Shown here: piece after piece, positions 1-12,224 of the stretch | Numbering within the stretch: position 1 is the first letter of the stretch | Layout of the letters: each line of letters opens with the position of its first letter | Program-made: the position numbers and the translations under genes | Assembly (NCBI GenBank): GCA_900169235.1 | Contig: FWCC01000067.1 | Span: forward strand, 124,001 to 188,000 | Origin: Zarea fungicola | Taxonomy: Eukaryota; Ascomycota; Sordariomycetes; Hypocreales; Cordycipitaceae | Direction: 5' to 3' | DNA length: 64,000 nt | The notes under the pieces: generated by a model | What the model was told of the DNA's origin: nothing | What the model saw: the letters and a program-made list of their open reading frames with translations, nothing else | Databases searched by the model: none

Positions 1-2
1 GC

Positions 3-983
3 ACATTGTCTGACGAGGACAGACGAGCTGCGGCTGAAGATCTAGACGCCATGGCCACAGATTTGTTGACGGACCTTGGAGTCTGGGGCAACATAGCTAA
101 CGCAGGTGGTCTTGACGCGCAGATGGAAGATGCTGGATTTTCGAAGGGGATGCTTCAGATGGTGTGTTTTGCGAGGGCTGTATTGCGATATCATCACACC
201 AACGGTAAGCTTGTCGTGGTGGACGAGGCAACAAGCAGCATGGATTTATGGCAAGATGAGGCTGTGCAGACTGCCATGTGGGAGTTTTTTGAAGGCTGCA
301 CAATTCTGCAAGTTGCGCATCTGGAGGAGAGCATAAAGGATGCTGAGCTGAGTGTTGAGCTCTCCAAGGGCCAAATTGTGCACAAGCGGCGAGGGCCAAC
401 CATACCTCCCGGTGTTGAGACTCTCAGAGGCCGGGCTCCTATCTCTCCCGTGAGCGTGGCTGAATCTCTTGATCACGCGGCAACACCGCCGAGTCGTCGC
501 ATAACAACCTTGGCGCCGTCCGAGATGTTGCCAAACCCGGGATGGATGCCACCCGGTAACTGGATAACAGAGCCCGTTCAAGAGGGGATGTCATCAAGCT
601 ATTTGACAACATCACGCAACTCCACGTCATCGAGTTACATTGGATCGTCGTCAAATCACACTCGGGCAAGACCTTACAATGATGTAACACCGAGGCAAAC
701 GTGTGTGGTGCCTTCGATTGAAGGAAACGGCTTCGGGCCACCGGGAGCAAATGATATGAATCTTGCCAGGACTTCCGGCATTTCGCAGAGGGCACAATAC
801 TGGCAGCCAAATAGTTTCATGCAACATTCCGGTGGCTATGATTCGGGTACAACAGGGAGCAGTGCGATGTCATCAATTGGAAGCGGTTGGGCGGAAGAAG
901 AACTGGCCTCAATCGAGAGTGATCACACGTCCAGGCCAGACAATCCTGTCGCCAGCCATAACCGCACTTTCATGTTTCATTAA
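3..983 (+). CDS. ABCC-like ABC transporter, C-terminal fragment (gene runs off the left edge)
   Basis: This is the last part of a full-size ABC exporter. The frame is open to the window edge, so no start codon is visible. The visible part is the end of the second nucleotide-binding domain. It has a degenerate signature (GFSKGMLQ where LSGGQ is expected), an intact Walker B (KLVVVDEATSSMD) and a switch-region histidine (QVAHLEES). The fold ends near residue 125 of the fragment. A serine/threonine-rich tail of about 190 residues follows, with no recognised domain. The NBD is clearly paralogous to the end of the next gene, which lies on the same strand 2.1 kb downstream, so the two look like a tandem duplication. 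A degenerate NBD2 signature is compatible with ABCC-type asymmetric ATPases. The substrate cannot be inferred. Confidence 0.85.
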   Translation, partial: TLSDEDRRAAAEDLDAMATDLLTDLGVWGNIANAGGLDAQMEDAGFSKGMLQMVCFARAVLRYHHTNGKLVVVDEATSSMDLWQDEAVQTAMWEFFEGCTILQVAHLEESIKDAELSVELSKGQIVHKRRGPTIPPGVETLRGRAPISPVSVAESLDHAATPPSRRITTLAPSEMLPNPGWMPPGNWITEPVQEGMSSSYLTTSRNSTSSSYIGSSSNHTRARPYNDVTPRQTCVVPSIEGNGFGPPGANDMNLARTSGISQRAQYWQPNSFMQHSGGYDSGTTGSSAMSSIGSGWAEEELASIESDHTSRPDNPVASHNRTFMFH

Positions 984-3092
984 ATCCTCCAGTCTAGTTG
1001 AGCAATTAATAAATGATTTGACGATGGAAGACTGTCACGGCTCGGCGTGACGTTCTACTGGTACACTCACTAATGGACTGCGCTGCAGCGATCCGCACTA
1101 TAATAATTGTTGCAACAAAAAGTGGCCAGCCACAACCAAGGCTGGATTATTATCCTCTATCTGCTTGACAATAATAATGTCACGCAGATGTGGGATAATA
1201 ATCAAGCCTGGTTGTGTGTGGGTGGCCACTTTTTGGCGCAACAAACAAGGTGCATGGTCCAGCGTCTCACCCCCTGTATTTGTTTTTCGTTTAGACCCAT
1301 GCACTGCAAAATATTACAATATTGACCGCAACTTCAACCACAGTTGTACAGCGGACAGGGTCACACGCGAGTTATGCTTTAACAAATTTCTCCAAAGATC
1401 TTTGACGTTTCTTTTCACAGGGCCTAATTCAATTAAAATAATAATAATCAAGAGGTGTCCACTAGATGACATTAAAACGAACACGTAGCTGCCCTTCAGC
1501 GGCAACGGTGCAGTCACATGGGACAGGGCCAATTTCACTCCTGCAAAATCCTGCAGTGTGGCTTGCAATAACTCTGCATGTAATTAGAGCCAAAACTGGA
1601 GCGTAATAATACCGAAAGTACCTGTACTTGACCAGGGAGTTTACATGTTTTTTCTCTGCTCCTGCAGCACTCGTGCAGAACTAGCGGCAGGCGCCCACCC
1701 GACTCAAGCGCCACAACGTCGCATTAGCACAAAAGGGCAGCAATACGTGAAGCTTGTGGAGGGGCAGCACGGAGGATTAGATGCGGTGACCCTATTTTAA
1801 ATGCACTAGGATATCTGGGCGGAGAATAGAAGCGGAATCGCCTCTTTCGGGGCATATATGTCGGCCCAAGGCCACTCCACGAGCAAGGCAACTGTCAGAC
1901 GGCAAACAATCTCAAAAGAGGCGAGGATAAGGAGTTTTCAAGTTGTGTGAAATGAGCGGACTAAATGGCTGCCTATGGCGTATCACAGTTCGGCGCTTGC
2001 GATTGCTCAGTTCCACCAGCGGGACGGTGGAGATGGAGGCGTTGAGGGTACGGGACGGCTCCCCGTCGAAACCTTGTCCGCGCACTAGTAATACTCCGCA
2101 GTACTTACGTGTGAGCTGTTTATGAGTGGGCGGTGGGATCTTGGGGCCAACCATCCATCACAAAATCCCACACAGGTGCGGGCTTGTGTGGCACACCTGT
2201 GATGTGATGCGTTCAAGTTATCGCGCAGAGCCGGGTCTGTGTTGCGCCTCGGTCACTCGTGTTTATTTGCCTGCCGTGTGTTGCCGCCTTGTTGCATCTC
2301 GTCGCAGGGTGAAGACTCATAATAACTGCGCAAATGCCGTTTAAATCACAACATTATGCACGGCCTTTTGCTGCTTGTCCTGAGTTGAGTGTGACCTTTC
2401 CCACCCTCTAACGCGCTAGAAAACAGCCAGTTCCAGGGCGGGCGTCGGCGCAAACGTCGGCAAGACCAGCGGCGCCTCAGGTATGGCCTTTCTAGTCCGA
2501 ATCTTGAATTGTGTAGAAAAGAAAGCTGTAAGGAACAGAAACAGAGTGTAGTTGGTATATAGGCAGCCGCTTGGCCGCATAGACACGCCCCTTCCTGAAC
2601 ATGCTGAAGGCCTCGGACCAAACGACACTGAACCCTAGCCGCTACACGCGGGCCAGCGAGAAAATAAGCAATAGTCAACGGAGGAGACAGAGTAGCCACT
2701 TGTGAAGAACTAGGCTGAGAGGGGCCGCCTCGTTCACTCGGTGCAAGTCTTCGGGCTAACTTATTAGAGCTATTGCCTGCCCACCATCATCTCTCCTGGG
2801 GCTAATAAGCTGGGGTTTTCGCCTGGCCGGGAGAGATGGAGTTCGGCCTAAGAATCTGCTACGTAAACGGGATAAACCTGGCAACCCCACTGGGTTGTTG
2901 CATTCTCGATGCTGCCACTGCTGCGCTCGCCTTTTTCCACCTTGAAAACACATCCAACGCTCACGAGGCCGCGATCCTTGGGCATTTCAGTTTGTCTTCT
3001 TGTCTTTTCTTGGGCTACCTGTGCTGGGTACAAGTTGAATCCCATAAGTCACCACCGGCTGTTACTTGGTGTGCGTCCTAGTGACTGCGACA
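984..3092. other. Intergenic region between the two ABC transporter paralogues
   Basis: These 2.1 kb contain no convincing gene. They hold the foldback repeat at 1107-1244 and presumably the promoter of the downstream transporter. A small inverted repeat, CACAGGTG and CACCTGTG separated by about 15 bp, lies near 2173-2203 and could be a regulator site. The short ORFs here have no family resemblance. Confidence 0.6.
1107..1244. repeat. 138-bp near-perfect foldback (MITE-like) inverted repeat
   Basis: The left arm starts TTGTTGCAACAAAAAGTGGC and the right arm ends with its near-complement, GGCGCAACAA. The arms pair over more than 60 bp each, with only a few mismatches, and meet at a 7-nt ATAATAA loop around 1171-1177. 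No clear target-site duplication is visible: the left flank is TAATAA and the right flank ACAAGG. The structure suits a miniature inverted-repeat element, or a locus whose transcript would form a long hairpin. A 14-nt core, GGCCAGCCACAACC at 1124-1137, recurs in reverse complement at 14784-14797. Confidence 0.75.
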
Positions 3093-6000
3093 ATGTCCGC
3101 TCAGGCAGCCCTGGAGTCCCTCTGGGCCAAGGCCATCGCCGCTGTCAATGCCACTTTTACATACGATGAATTGATTCTTCAAATATCACCCTTGTGCCTA
3201 GTGCTGGCATTTTCGCCCTTTTTTCTACGTCACTATTCCCTGGCGCCTGTATATTTGCGACGTAGTCCATTTCCCCGTCTCAAACTGGTAGGACTTCTTT
3301 TTTTAGGCACTGAAGCTTCACATCGCATAATAAACTTTCTGACGGTTTTCTTTTTTCTTTTACAGGGTGGTGCTGGTACACTCATATGTCTCGAGTTTTC
3401 GAATCTAATTTTTCGCCGCGTGCGACTTGACACGCAGGCTGACACAATGGTGGCTGCTGCTTTAATCGACTTGGTTGCCGCCCTAACCATTGGCATAATC
3501 CTATACATTGAGCAACGTCACGGCATCCGCGCATCTTCCTTTCTCTCCCTTTACCTTCTTTCTGGCTGTCTTATTGATGCCGCCAAATTTCAACTTTTCT
3601 TTCTTGAGCTCGGACTGACCTCTGCTGGGCTGGTCGCTGCCGCGGCTGGGGGCATTCGCCTCACTCTACTAACCCTCGAGCTGGTCCTCAGGAAGCTACC
3701 CGTCATTAGTGAAAATGTTCACGTTACGGTTGGTGATGAAGCTGAAAACGAGCAAGTGAAACGGCGGCCTTATTTTATTTTCCCGAGCCCTTTTATTCCG
3801 CGCCAGCTTCGCATCTCGATCAAGAACGGCAATCTCATGCCTATTCCTGACGAATTCGCCTCGGACCGCTTACATGCCAAGCTAAGGAGCTACTGGGAGC
3901 GAGAAGAAAACGTATCTGATGAATTGGCTAAAAAGCGACGCCTTGCGCTGATTGATGGACGACTGCCACCGAAACTCGACCTCGAGAGTCTCGTCATGAC
4001 ATGTGCTGAAATCTGGGAAACCGAACTTCGACGGATGTTGGCGCCGCGACTCATCTTTGCCACATGCACTTTCAGCCAGCCCTTTCTTCTAAAAGCAGTC
4101 ATCGATGTAATTCGCCAAGACGAGATCTCAATGTTGAACAAGGTCATTCTAGTGATTGTCACCGCCGTTGTGTTTGTCGGGGTCACGGTTTCCAAGTCCG
4201 CCTATGCCCACATGAATTATTTGATGGTTACACGGCTTCGGGGGAGTTTCATCACCCAGATAATCGACAAGACTCACCGTATCTCATTTAAGCAAGCAAG
4301 GTTATCTGCTTCTGTCAGCCTGATGAGCAGCGACATTGACGGCATCGCCGTCAGCATGCCCAGAGTCATAGAACTGCCCATTACCTTGATCGAGACCTGC
4401 TTCGGTATATACTTTCTCTCCTTCTTCATTGGGAGCTCAAGCTTTCTTGTGGTTGTCCCTGTGTTAGTCTCAAATGTATTTTCCTGGTTTTGGGGCTTTG
4501 CAACTGGACCGGCGCTTGATGCATGGAATAAGAGCGCCGAGACCCGAGTTGCAAAGACCTCGTCAATTTTGCTGCAGATCACAGCCATCAAGACAATGGG
4601 CCTTGGCCCTACTATCGGGGATTTTCTTCAGCGTCTGCGACAAGACGAGATCAAGCTGTCCAAACGATATCGGGCACTGGAGACAGTAACGATACCCCTG
4701 GTTCAATTTGCAAACCTTATGACACCTGTCATCCTCGTTGGCAGGGCACTTTCCAAAAACTCATTTGGCGATCCGATATCTGCCAATGCGATTTTCCCGG
4801 CATTGGCACTGATTGCTGCGATCCAAGGCCCTCTTGGGCGACTACTGGATACGTATTCAACCATCACATCTCTGCTCAACTGCTTCGATCGAATCCAAGA
4901 ATTTCTAAGCTTGCCGGAACGAGACGAATATCGATATATCATGAATAAGCCGCCTCCAAAGAACCGTCGAATTTCACCAAGTCACGAGCGACATGTTCAT
5001 CCTGTTGAAATGGTCGATGTAGATATTGCGCCGTCCGAGGTACGCCAGCCAATCCTTTTCCGCGTCGACTTCTCCCTCATTCAGGGAACCATCACAGCCA
5101 TCATTGGTGCCCCAGGTACAGGTAAAAGTACACTTTTGCAGGGAATGCTTGGCGAAGCATCTCTCGTTGAAGGTGCTGTTTGCATCCAGAATGAAGAAAT
5201 GGCAGTCTGTGGGCAGGAAACATGGTTGCAAGACGTCTCCATCTTGGATAACATCATCGGGCCTTTGCCCTACAATGCCGATTTCTTCAAAAGGGTAGTT
5301 AATTGCTGTCTACTTCAGCACGATCTACAGCGTCTCCCTGATGGAGCCGACTACATGGTTGGCCCTGGCGGAAAGAACCTCAGCGGTGGACAGCGCCAAC
5401 GAATCGGGATTGCTAGGACAGTTTATGCGCGTACGTCAGTCATGCTGTTCGATGACCCTTTTAGCTTACTCGACCGCAAGACGGCCGTTTCCATCATCTT
5501 TCATTTGTTCGGTGCAAGCGGACTGTTGAGGGAGATGGGCATCACAGTAGCCCTGGTTACCTATCTGCGGGAATCCCTTGACGTCGCAGATAGAGTTCTT
5601 CTTCTTGACGGCCGTGGATATGCTGCACTGGAAGACCAGCCTTTCCAGACCCCTGCGTTTGCAGCCAGCGTCCACAATCTTTTCAACTCTATACAAGATG
5701 GTCCCTCTGAAGAGATTGAAGATGTCGAAAAGGAGGTCATTCGCCGGTCCCTGGAGTTTGAAAAACTGTCACAAAAAGCCCACCAAAGGTCAATGATGAC
5801 AGCTCCACCAGGAGCATCAGGAGCCCAAGCGACCAAAAGGACCGACAAGGTGCGGCGATCTTCACTCTACCTCAAACCAATTGGATACGCTTCGGTTGCT
5901 CTATATACACTACTTGTTCTGTGTCTCTCCATTGGAGAGCATGTCCCCAGTAAGATTGTTTGTTGCCAATTATTTTATGTAGCTAACTGGAATTCAGGCA

Positions 6001-7907
6001 TTTATGCGCGAGTGTGGATCGGGACTCGCTCTGACAACACCGGCTTCTTTAAAGGCTACGCTTCTGCAGCAGGCATTACCTGTTTGATTGGCACGCTTTC
6101 TTACTGGTATGTATGCACACATCTGCAGGAATAATAATATTGATAGTTGTTCAGGCTGCTCTTTGTCAAGCTTGCCCCACGGGCCGCACTTGAACTGCAC
6201 AAAAGGCTCGTCAACGCCATCACCGGGTTCGTTTTACATACACCATCCACATTCACTGTGCTGACCTGTATCAATAGCTCCACGCTTACATTTCTTGGCG
6301 TTGTCAACATGGGATCGGTTTTGACTCAGTTTGACCAAGATGCAGGTCAAATCTCACGCCAGCTGCCATTCTATGCAATGCGAACCACTTACTGTATGAC
6401 GATTTGCCCGCTTGGAACTACATATCCTCTAACCTTTTTTGCTAGCCATATTCTCCATTGTCATCAAAACCTCCGTGATTCTGTCGGGAATATCCTACTT
6501 TGTCGCCCTGCTTCCGCTCATTGTAGCTGCATTGTATCATATTCAAAGATTCTACTTTGAAACTGCTCGCGAACTGCGACAGCTGGAGCTCGAAGCAAAA
6601 ACACCTCTCTTTAAGCGATTTGAGGAGACTGCTGACGGCATCATGTACATGCGCGCGTTTCGCTGGCTCAAGGCTGACACGAGGATCAGTTTCGGCTTAT
6701 TGAACATTAGCCAAAGGGCGTTTTACTACCTCTACTACTTTCAACAGTGGCTTGTGATCGTCCTCGGACTCTTAACCAGCAGTATTGCTGTTACTCTGGT
6801 GTTCTTGGCCCTGTTCTTCCCTAGAAGCACATCCGAGGCAGCAATCGGACTGTCATTCCTGACGCTAACTCAATTTAGCTGGACGCTTGAGAGGCTATTT
6901 GAGGTTCTGACTCTTCTTGAAACATCGACAGGTGCGCTTGAGAGGCTCCGTACTTTCCTGCAACGTGCGCCTCAGGAGCCAGAACGTATTGCCACGCCCG
7001 CGCCTGAAGGATGGCCAGCTCAAGGTGACATCGAAATTGAAGATGTAACTGCAAGATATGAGTAAGTCTTCTTTTACTCAAGAAGTTCATTATCTGAAAT
7101 TCATGTTAATCATTGCACAGACCGAACGCGGAAACGCCCGCGTTGCAAAACTTGACGCTTTTTATCGAGGCTGGGCAAAGGGCGGGCCTGATTGGTCGCA
7201 CGGGAAGGTGAGAGACCAGTTCGTCGTACAGTTTTTGTTAAACTATCACTAACAAGAATCAACAAACTAGTGGCAAAACATCAGTTCTGAATGCTATTCT
7301 CGGTCTGATCGAGTATACCGGCACAATCAAGATTGACGGAGTGGACTTAGCCACTCTGCCGCGTGACGAGATCCGATCCAGAATAATCACAATCTCGCAA
7401 GACCAAATCAGACTTGACGCATCAATCCGGGTTAACCTCTTACCATTTACCATAAACAATGCCGCAACCGCAGCACAAGCAGGCGGGGCAGAGCCGCAGC
7501 AGCAGCAGCCATCCCGGGAAGTAAATGCTGAGGCAAGACAGCAAGATGAAATGCTGGGCGAGATTCTGCGACGCTTCGGCATCTGGCACCAGCTTGTCCG
7601 CAAAAACGGCCTCGACACCATGCTCGACGACGCTGGTTACTCACCCGCCGAGGTACAGCTTCTCTGCATAGCCCGCGCCATCCTGAGGCAGCGTGAAACG
7701 AACAGCAAAGTGGTCCTCGTGGACGAGGTTACGACGAGTGCCGATTTCTGGGCCGAGGGCTTTGTGCAGGACATTATGCGCGAGTCGTTTGCCGGCTGCA
7801 CGCTGCTGGTGGCTGCGCATCGGGAGGAGGCGGTTTTGGATGCCAGTGTCGTCTTGGAAATGTCCAGAGGCGTCATTATGCATGCTGCCCGGAGAGATGG
7901 TGACTGA
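3093..7907 (+). CDS. ABCC-like full-size ABC transporter
   Basis: Proposed exons are 3093-3287, 3366-5949, 5998-6106, 6155-6226, 6278-6393, 6446-7061, 7121-7207 and 7271-7907, giving 1471 residues. All introns are 48-78 nt. The start is the first ATG of the open frame (MSAQAALES). The N-terminus is a multi-helix TMD0-like region, followed by two TMD-NBD halves. NBD1 has Walker A GAPGTGKST near residue 645, signature LSGGQRQR near 736 and Walker B with DDP; its switch histidine is replaced (VTYL). NBD2 has Walker A GRTGSGKTS near 1257, a degenerate signature (YSPAEVQ), Walker B VLVDEVTTS and switch histidine AAHREEA. One composite ATP site is therefore canonical and the other degenerate, as in ABCC pumps. 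The first intron (78 nt) and the 48-nt intron at 5950-5997 are stop-free and in frame. They are called introns from their splice signals and because splicing restores a shorter TMD0 helix. The role is probably efflux of an unknown substrate. Confidence 0.88.
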
Positions 7908-8298
7908 GCGGGTAGCTTCCAAATATAGTAAGAAATGAACTGAGTGTTTTGTCCATGTTCATAACTGTTGTGTGTTTTCTAACCTGACCTGCTTCTCTGG
8001 CGACGGGGATAAATGCTCGGCGTTGTAACTCTGCACCATGATTCATGTCGGCTGGCATTCAACAACTCGTAGTTTTACAATGATAGGAGAAAAACTCCTG
8101 TCCTCCTCTCTATCTCTCTGTCTCTCTCTTCTGTCTCTTCTCTTTCTCTAAGAATTATGTACATGCGAGATATATGCTTGGGCCTCGGCCTTTCCTTCTC
8201 CTCTCCTGTAGATGTTATAAATACAACTAAAACATGGCTTGATGTCGCGATTATAGCTTGGGATGCCTCATTCCCAAACAGTACTTTTACCAAGTAGC
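7908..8298. other. Convergent 3' region with a CT-rich tract
   Basis: This spacer lies between two converging genes and should hold both 3' UTRs. A pyrimidine-rich tract of CT repeats runs from about 8101 to 8149. No gene was seen. Confidence 0.6.
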
Positions 8299-10803
8299 TT
8301 ACTGAACTTCAGCTCTCATGTTCCGATCGATTTTGAATTGGCAAAGCGAATACTCATTCATCCGCCGGCCAATCTTCATGATCTCGCCCCATTGCTGCGC
8401 GTACCGTTGCTTGGCCCACGTCTGGAAACCAGACTGAAGTTCTTGCCCAGGAAGAGCATTGTATGCAATAGCGATTCTGCAAAAATATCTGTCGTCAGCA
8501 CATCAAGTTTTCTTCATTCAAACTCTAATGAAAGTGCAATGTGAGACGAGGGAAGAAAAAAAGGAAACAGCAACTTACGTCATTGGCTCAGGCTCTGCCC
8601 CAACGACAGATGCCATCTTCGTAATCAGAGCGCGGACTTCCTTCTCCGAGCCGCTGCCCGCCACAGAGCCAATATAGGCATTATACACGCGCGGCGAGAC
8701 CTCTAGATCCATCCTCTCGATGCGATCCCAAATCTCCCGCGCCATCTTGTGCCCGCCGGGCTTGCGCTCCAGTGTCCAAAACACCGCCTCGAGGGTTGCG
8801 TACGAGGGGCCCTCGTGAGACTGCGTGATCTGCGCCCAGAGGTCCAGCGCAATGAGCGGCTTGTCGCATCCTGTAAACGCCAGCATCAGCGCCGTCTGCA
8901 GCCTCGTGTCGGTCTGCAGCATCGTGGTGTCCATCTTGAGCATGTTGTGCACCATGGTCAGACCGTCAGGGTCGGGGTGGCGCGCGAACCCTTCGAGGCA
9001 CGCAATGTACGTCTCCATGCGCGGGTGCATCGACTTGCTGCGGTGCTGGCGCATGTGTCCAAAGACGTGCGCAGCCATGTCAGGTCGCTTGCGCGCGAAA
9101 AAGGCCTCCATAAGCCGCGTGCGGCGCTCAAAGCTCGTGTCCTCGAAGAACTGTTGCAGCAGCTGGTAGCCGCCCCAGGCGCGGGACGTGCTCGTCTCCG
9201 GGTCTAGACAGAATTTGAGGAAGGCGGCCTGCACGACCTCGCGCTCGGCCTCGCTGAAGAGGAAGCTGTTAATCGAGAGAATGTCCATGACGTCAAAGTG
9301 CTGGTCGTTTTCAAGGAACCGTAGACACAGCGCGGCCACGGTGGCCGGTTCCAGGCGCAGGCCAAGCTCCTCAATGGAGTCGAGGATGGAAAGGATGAGG
9401 GGGAAGCTAGGGGGCTGTTGCTTGCTGAGGGTTAGGAGGTATTGGTTGACGAGACGGCCGAATTCGGCTTGGAGATGGGACTTGGCATCGCTGGCCCAGG
9501 GCTCCATGTATTTGACCTGCTCGAAGGCGTGTTGTGCGCGTTCAAGATCGTCAGCCTGGATGCACAGCTGCATCATGCTCATGTAGCATTCACCGTTCAT
9601 CTTGATGTTCTTGTCGTCGCCAAGCTGAAGGATATCCTGTCCGAGTTGGTAGTCTTGCAGCTCAACCGCCACGCCGAGGAGGCTGTTGATCGTGTTGATA
9701 GTCGGCTGGATATCACCACCGCGATCGACCATGTGCTTCATCATGATGCGAACCTCTGATAAGCCGCGGCCCATTAACAGGATCGACTGGAGGAGGACGT
9801 CCCAATAGCGTTTTCGGGGCGTCGACTCGCCTAATTGCATGAAAATCGGCGTCGCCCATTCTTGTAGATTATTACGCATTGCGAAGGACGCAATGGCGCG
9901 GTATGTCTCTGCAAGGCAGTGTGGCTGGCCTATCGGCTCGGCGAACCACGCTTTGGTTTCTTGGATTCGGTCGCGGCTAGCAAAGTACTGTACAAGGACC
10001 GACTGTAAAGTTGCATCAAGCGGGATGCCATTGTTTTTGGCATGGTCAGCAAGCTCCAAGAGCTCGGCCTCCTTGCCATCTTTAGAAAGACCCCGCGCAA
10101 CAGTTTCGAGCAGCTGGTCCTCCTGCGTGAGGTAGATGGCATATTCAGACATGTCCCACTTCTCATAGAGCATATTCTTGGCCTCGATGCCGCCGCCATA
10201 CAGCGACAGCGCTCTGACAAGATATGTCCACTGCAGCTCCACGGCACGCGGTTTCTGTGCAAAGTCGCCATCCGTCCAAGCCTTATAAAGGGCATGGGCA
10301 AAATCGACATGGTGTTGCGTCGTCTCGCTCGGTTCAATATCGAGGAGCACTTGGCGCGCCATGGCAAGGTCCGCCGCCGAAAGAGGCTTCACGTTTTGGT
10401 CCTCCTGGAGGCGTATGCGCCGATCCGAAAGGTACTCAAGCAGCCGGCGGCACTGCAGCGCCTGGGTGCTGTTGAGCGGCGTGCGGGACTTGAGCTTGGC
10501 TTGCATGAGGCGGCGCCAGGCCTCCATGAGCTCCCGTCGCGGCTGCGGCCGCAAGTTATCGAGCATTCGGCTGCGCCAGACCATGATGTGCCTCCATCCG
10601 GGTTCGTACTCGGGCTGTCGAATTTCGCGGGGTGGCTTCTTGAAGAGGAGGTTGAGGAATGTGCGCTCGAACTGGCGGCATACTGTTGGATTGGGCTGTA
10701 AGAGTCGTCGCGGTAAAGGGGAGGTTGTGAGGAGAGAGCATGACGGTGTTCTTGAGCGGTAGACCAGGAGGCGCCGCCCGTGGCGGGCGAGATTGGCCCT
10801 CAT
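8299..10803 (-). CDS. cia84: Mitochondrial PPR-like protein, probable complex I assembly factor CIA84
   Basis: Two exons, 8579-10803 and 8299-8476, separated by a 102-nt GTAAGT intron, give 800 residues. The first exon alone would stop 1 codon into the intron; splicing adds a 59-residue conserved-looking C-terminus (TIAIAYNALPGQELQ...). The N-terminus is arginine-rich and lacks acidic residues, as expected of a mitochondrial presequence. The body is all-helical with degenerate PPR/TPR-like units. The block FKKPPREIRQPEYEPGW near residue 53 and the overall length match my recollection of the Neurospora complex I intermediate-associated protein CIA84, which binds a membrane-arm assembly intermediate. 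That name rests on recall and not on a search. Another mitochondrial PPR-type RNA-binding factor is the main alternative. Confidence 0.7.
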
Positions 10804-11455
10804 AGTCTTCTGCGGAAGTTTTTATGTTGAGGCTGTGGACGTGATTCTATGAAATTTTTATCCGTTAGACATCAATTGGGGACGTTTGGTCAGTTTGAGA
10901 GGTAGAGTCTTCCTACGGCGGCATGATAATACGAATCAATGGCAGGGTTGATGGAAACGTATGGATCGGCCAAGACAGAGCTCCCAATATGCTGGAGGTG
11001 CTGGAGACCTCGACAACATTTCTAGTGGAGCGGTAGGGGCATGGGATGGTAGCAATTAACCGCCGTTTCGCCGGCCCAAACTTCATCTTATTACAGCGAC
11101 GCAACAGTCATAATTACTGTGGATGAAAGATCTTTCTCTTAGCTAAAATATTCCGTTGTTCTATGTATCTGCAAATTGGTATGTCTATTTATATTGGCAA
11201 TATATCGACTTGCAGCCGGGCTGTTAGCTCGTTTGGCAGTAACTACAGCAGACGAGCGGTAGCTTATTTAATGTCAGATGGCATTGTGCAAGACATTTGA
11301 TCGAGTTAGGCAAGCTTTTTTTTTGTTTTCGCTCACACATTCTATAATACATGGATATGCTAGGTTTCATAAACAAAGAAAATTGGGTAACTGGTTTCCT
11401 CCTGGTCGTATTATTTATACAGCTCCACTCCAGAATCATACAGGCGGCTCTCCAA
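10804..11455. other. Intergenic region upstream of the CIA84-like gene
   Basis: The right half is the 3' flank of the mitochondrial S18 gene and the left half the promoter of the CIA84-like gene. There is a T-run near 11317-11326. No further gene, RNA or repeat was recognised. Confidence 0.5.
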
Positions 11456-12224
11456 TTAAGCTTTACGCTCAGAAGGAAAGAAATCGGAGCGGATAAGTTC
11501 CGGGTGATCGTGAATTGTAGGGTAGAGACCCATGCCCTGAATTCTGCGAATCATCTTGGCGACCTTGCGCTGGTTGACAGGACGAAGGCCTGTTTCCGTA
11601 GAAGGCTTGATTTGTCCAGAGCTGGTCGTAAATTCTTGAATGAGAGAGAAGTTCTGTGCAAGGAAAGACCATGTTAGCCTGAAAATTGAAATTCACCCGT
11701 CTTTTCCTTTGTGACCGGAGCCTATATCGTACCTTATACATATCCAACGGACGGAGTCCGAGAATATCCACAACATCCGTGTCACGGGCCTTCCTTGCGC
11801 GCCACTTGTCCATCTCGCGAGGGCTCAGGTCATGTGGCGAGTAGACATCACCGGCAGCCCAGCGACGCGGCATCTGCCTGAGGTAGTCGTTGGAGAGTTT
11901 GCGGCTCTTGAGGTAGTCAATGGCATCCTGCTTCTCGCGGAGGTTCTGGGCGGCGCGGTCCTTGTAGGTTTGGCCCATGCGCTGGATGGCGTCGCCACTG
12001 GCACTCCTGCCGTACGGGCCGCTTGTGGGAACACGGTCCTTGTTGATGGACTGCAGTCGACTCGTCGATGAAGGTGTTGGCGTACGAGGAGTAAAGGCGT
12101 GTTGGTGTCGAGCCTCACGGGGCGGCTGAGCGACGACCGAGGTAGAGGAGAATGGCCGGAGAAAGGAAAGGGGAGAGGTGGACGGGACGCGCAGGGCGCT
12201 CGTAGATGGCAATCTTGCAGGCAT
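11456..12224 (-). CDS. RSM18: Mitochondrial small-subunit ribosomal protein bS18m
   Basis: Exons 11733-12224 and 11456-11653, with a 79-nt intron, give 229 residues. The ATG at 12224 (MPARLPSTS) is chosen because the longer frame upstream has no ATG. The N-terminal ~45 residues are rich in Ser, Arg and Pro and suit mitochondrial import. A charged linker follows. The C-terminal exon carries the bS18 core, with N-F-x-L-I-x-E-F, then TGLRPVNQRKVAKMIRRIQG, which contacts 16S-like rRNA near the mRNA exit. The first exon ends in LGLRPLDMYK just before this core. Bacterial S18 is much shorter; the long N-terminal extension is usual for fungal mitochondria. It is divergent from IMP3. Confidence 0.9.

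Noticed and set aside
10042..10701. 219-residue plus-strand frame antisense to the CIA84-like gene
   Set aside because: A shadow of the real minus-strand coding sequence with no independent support.
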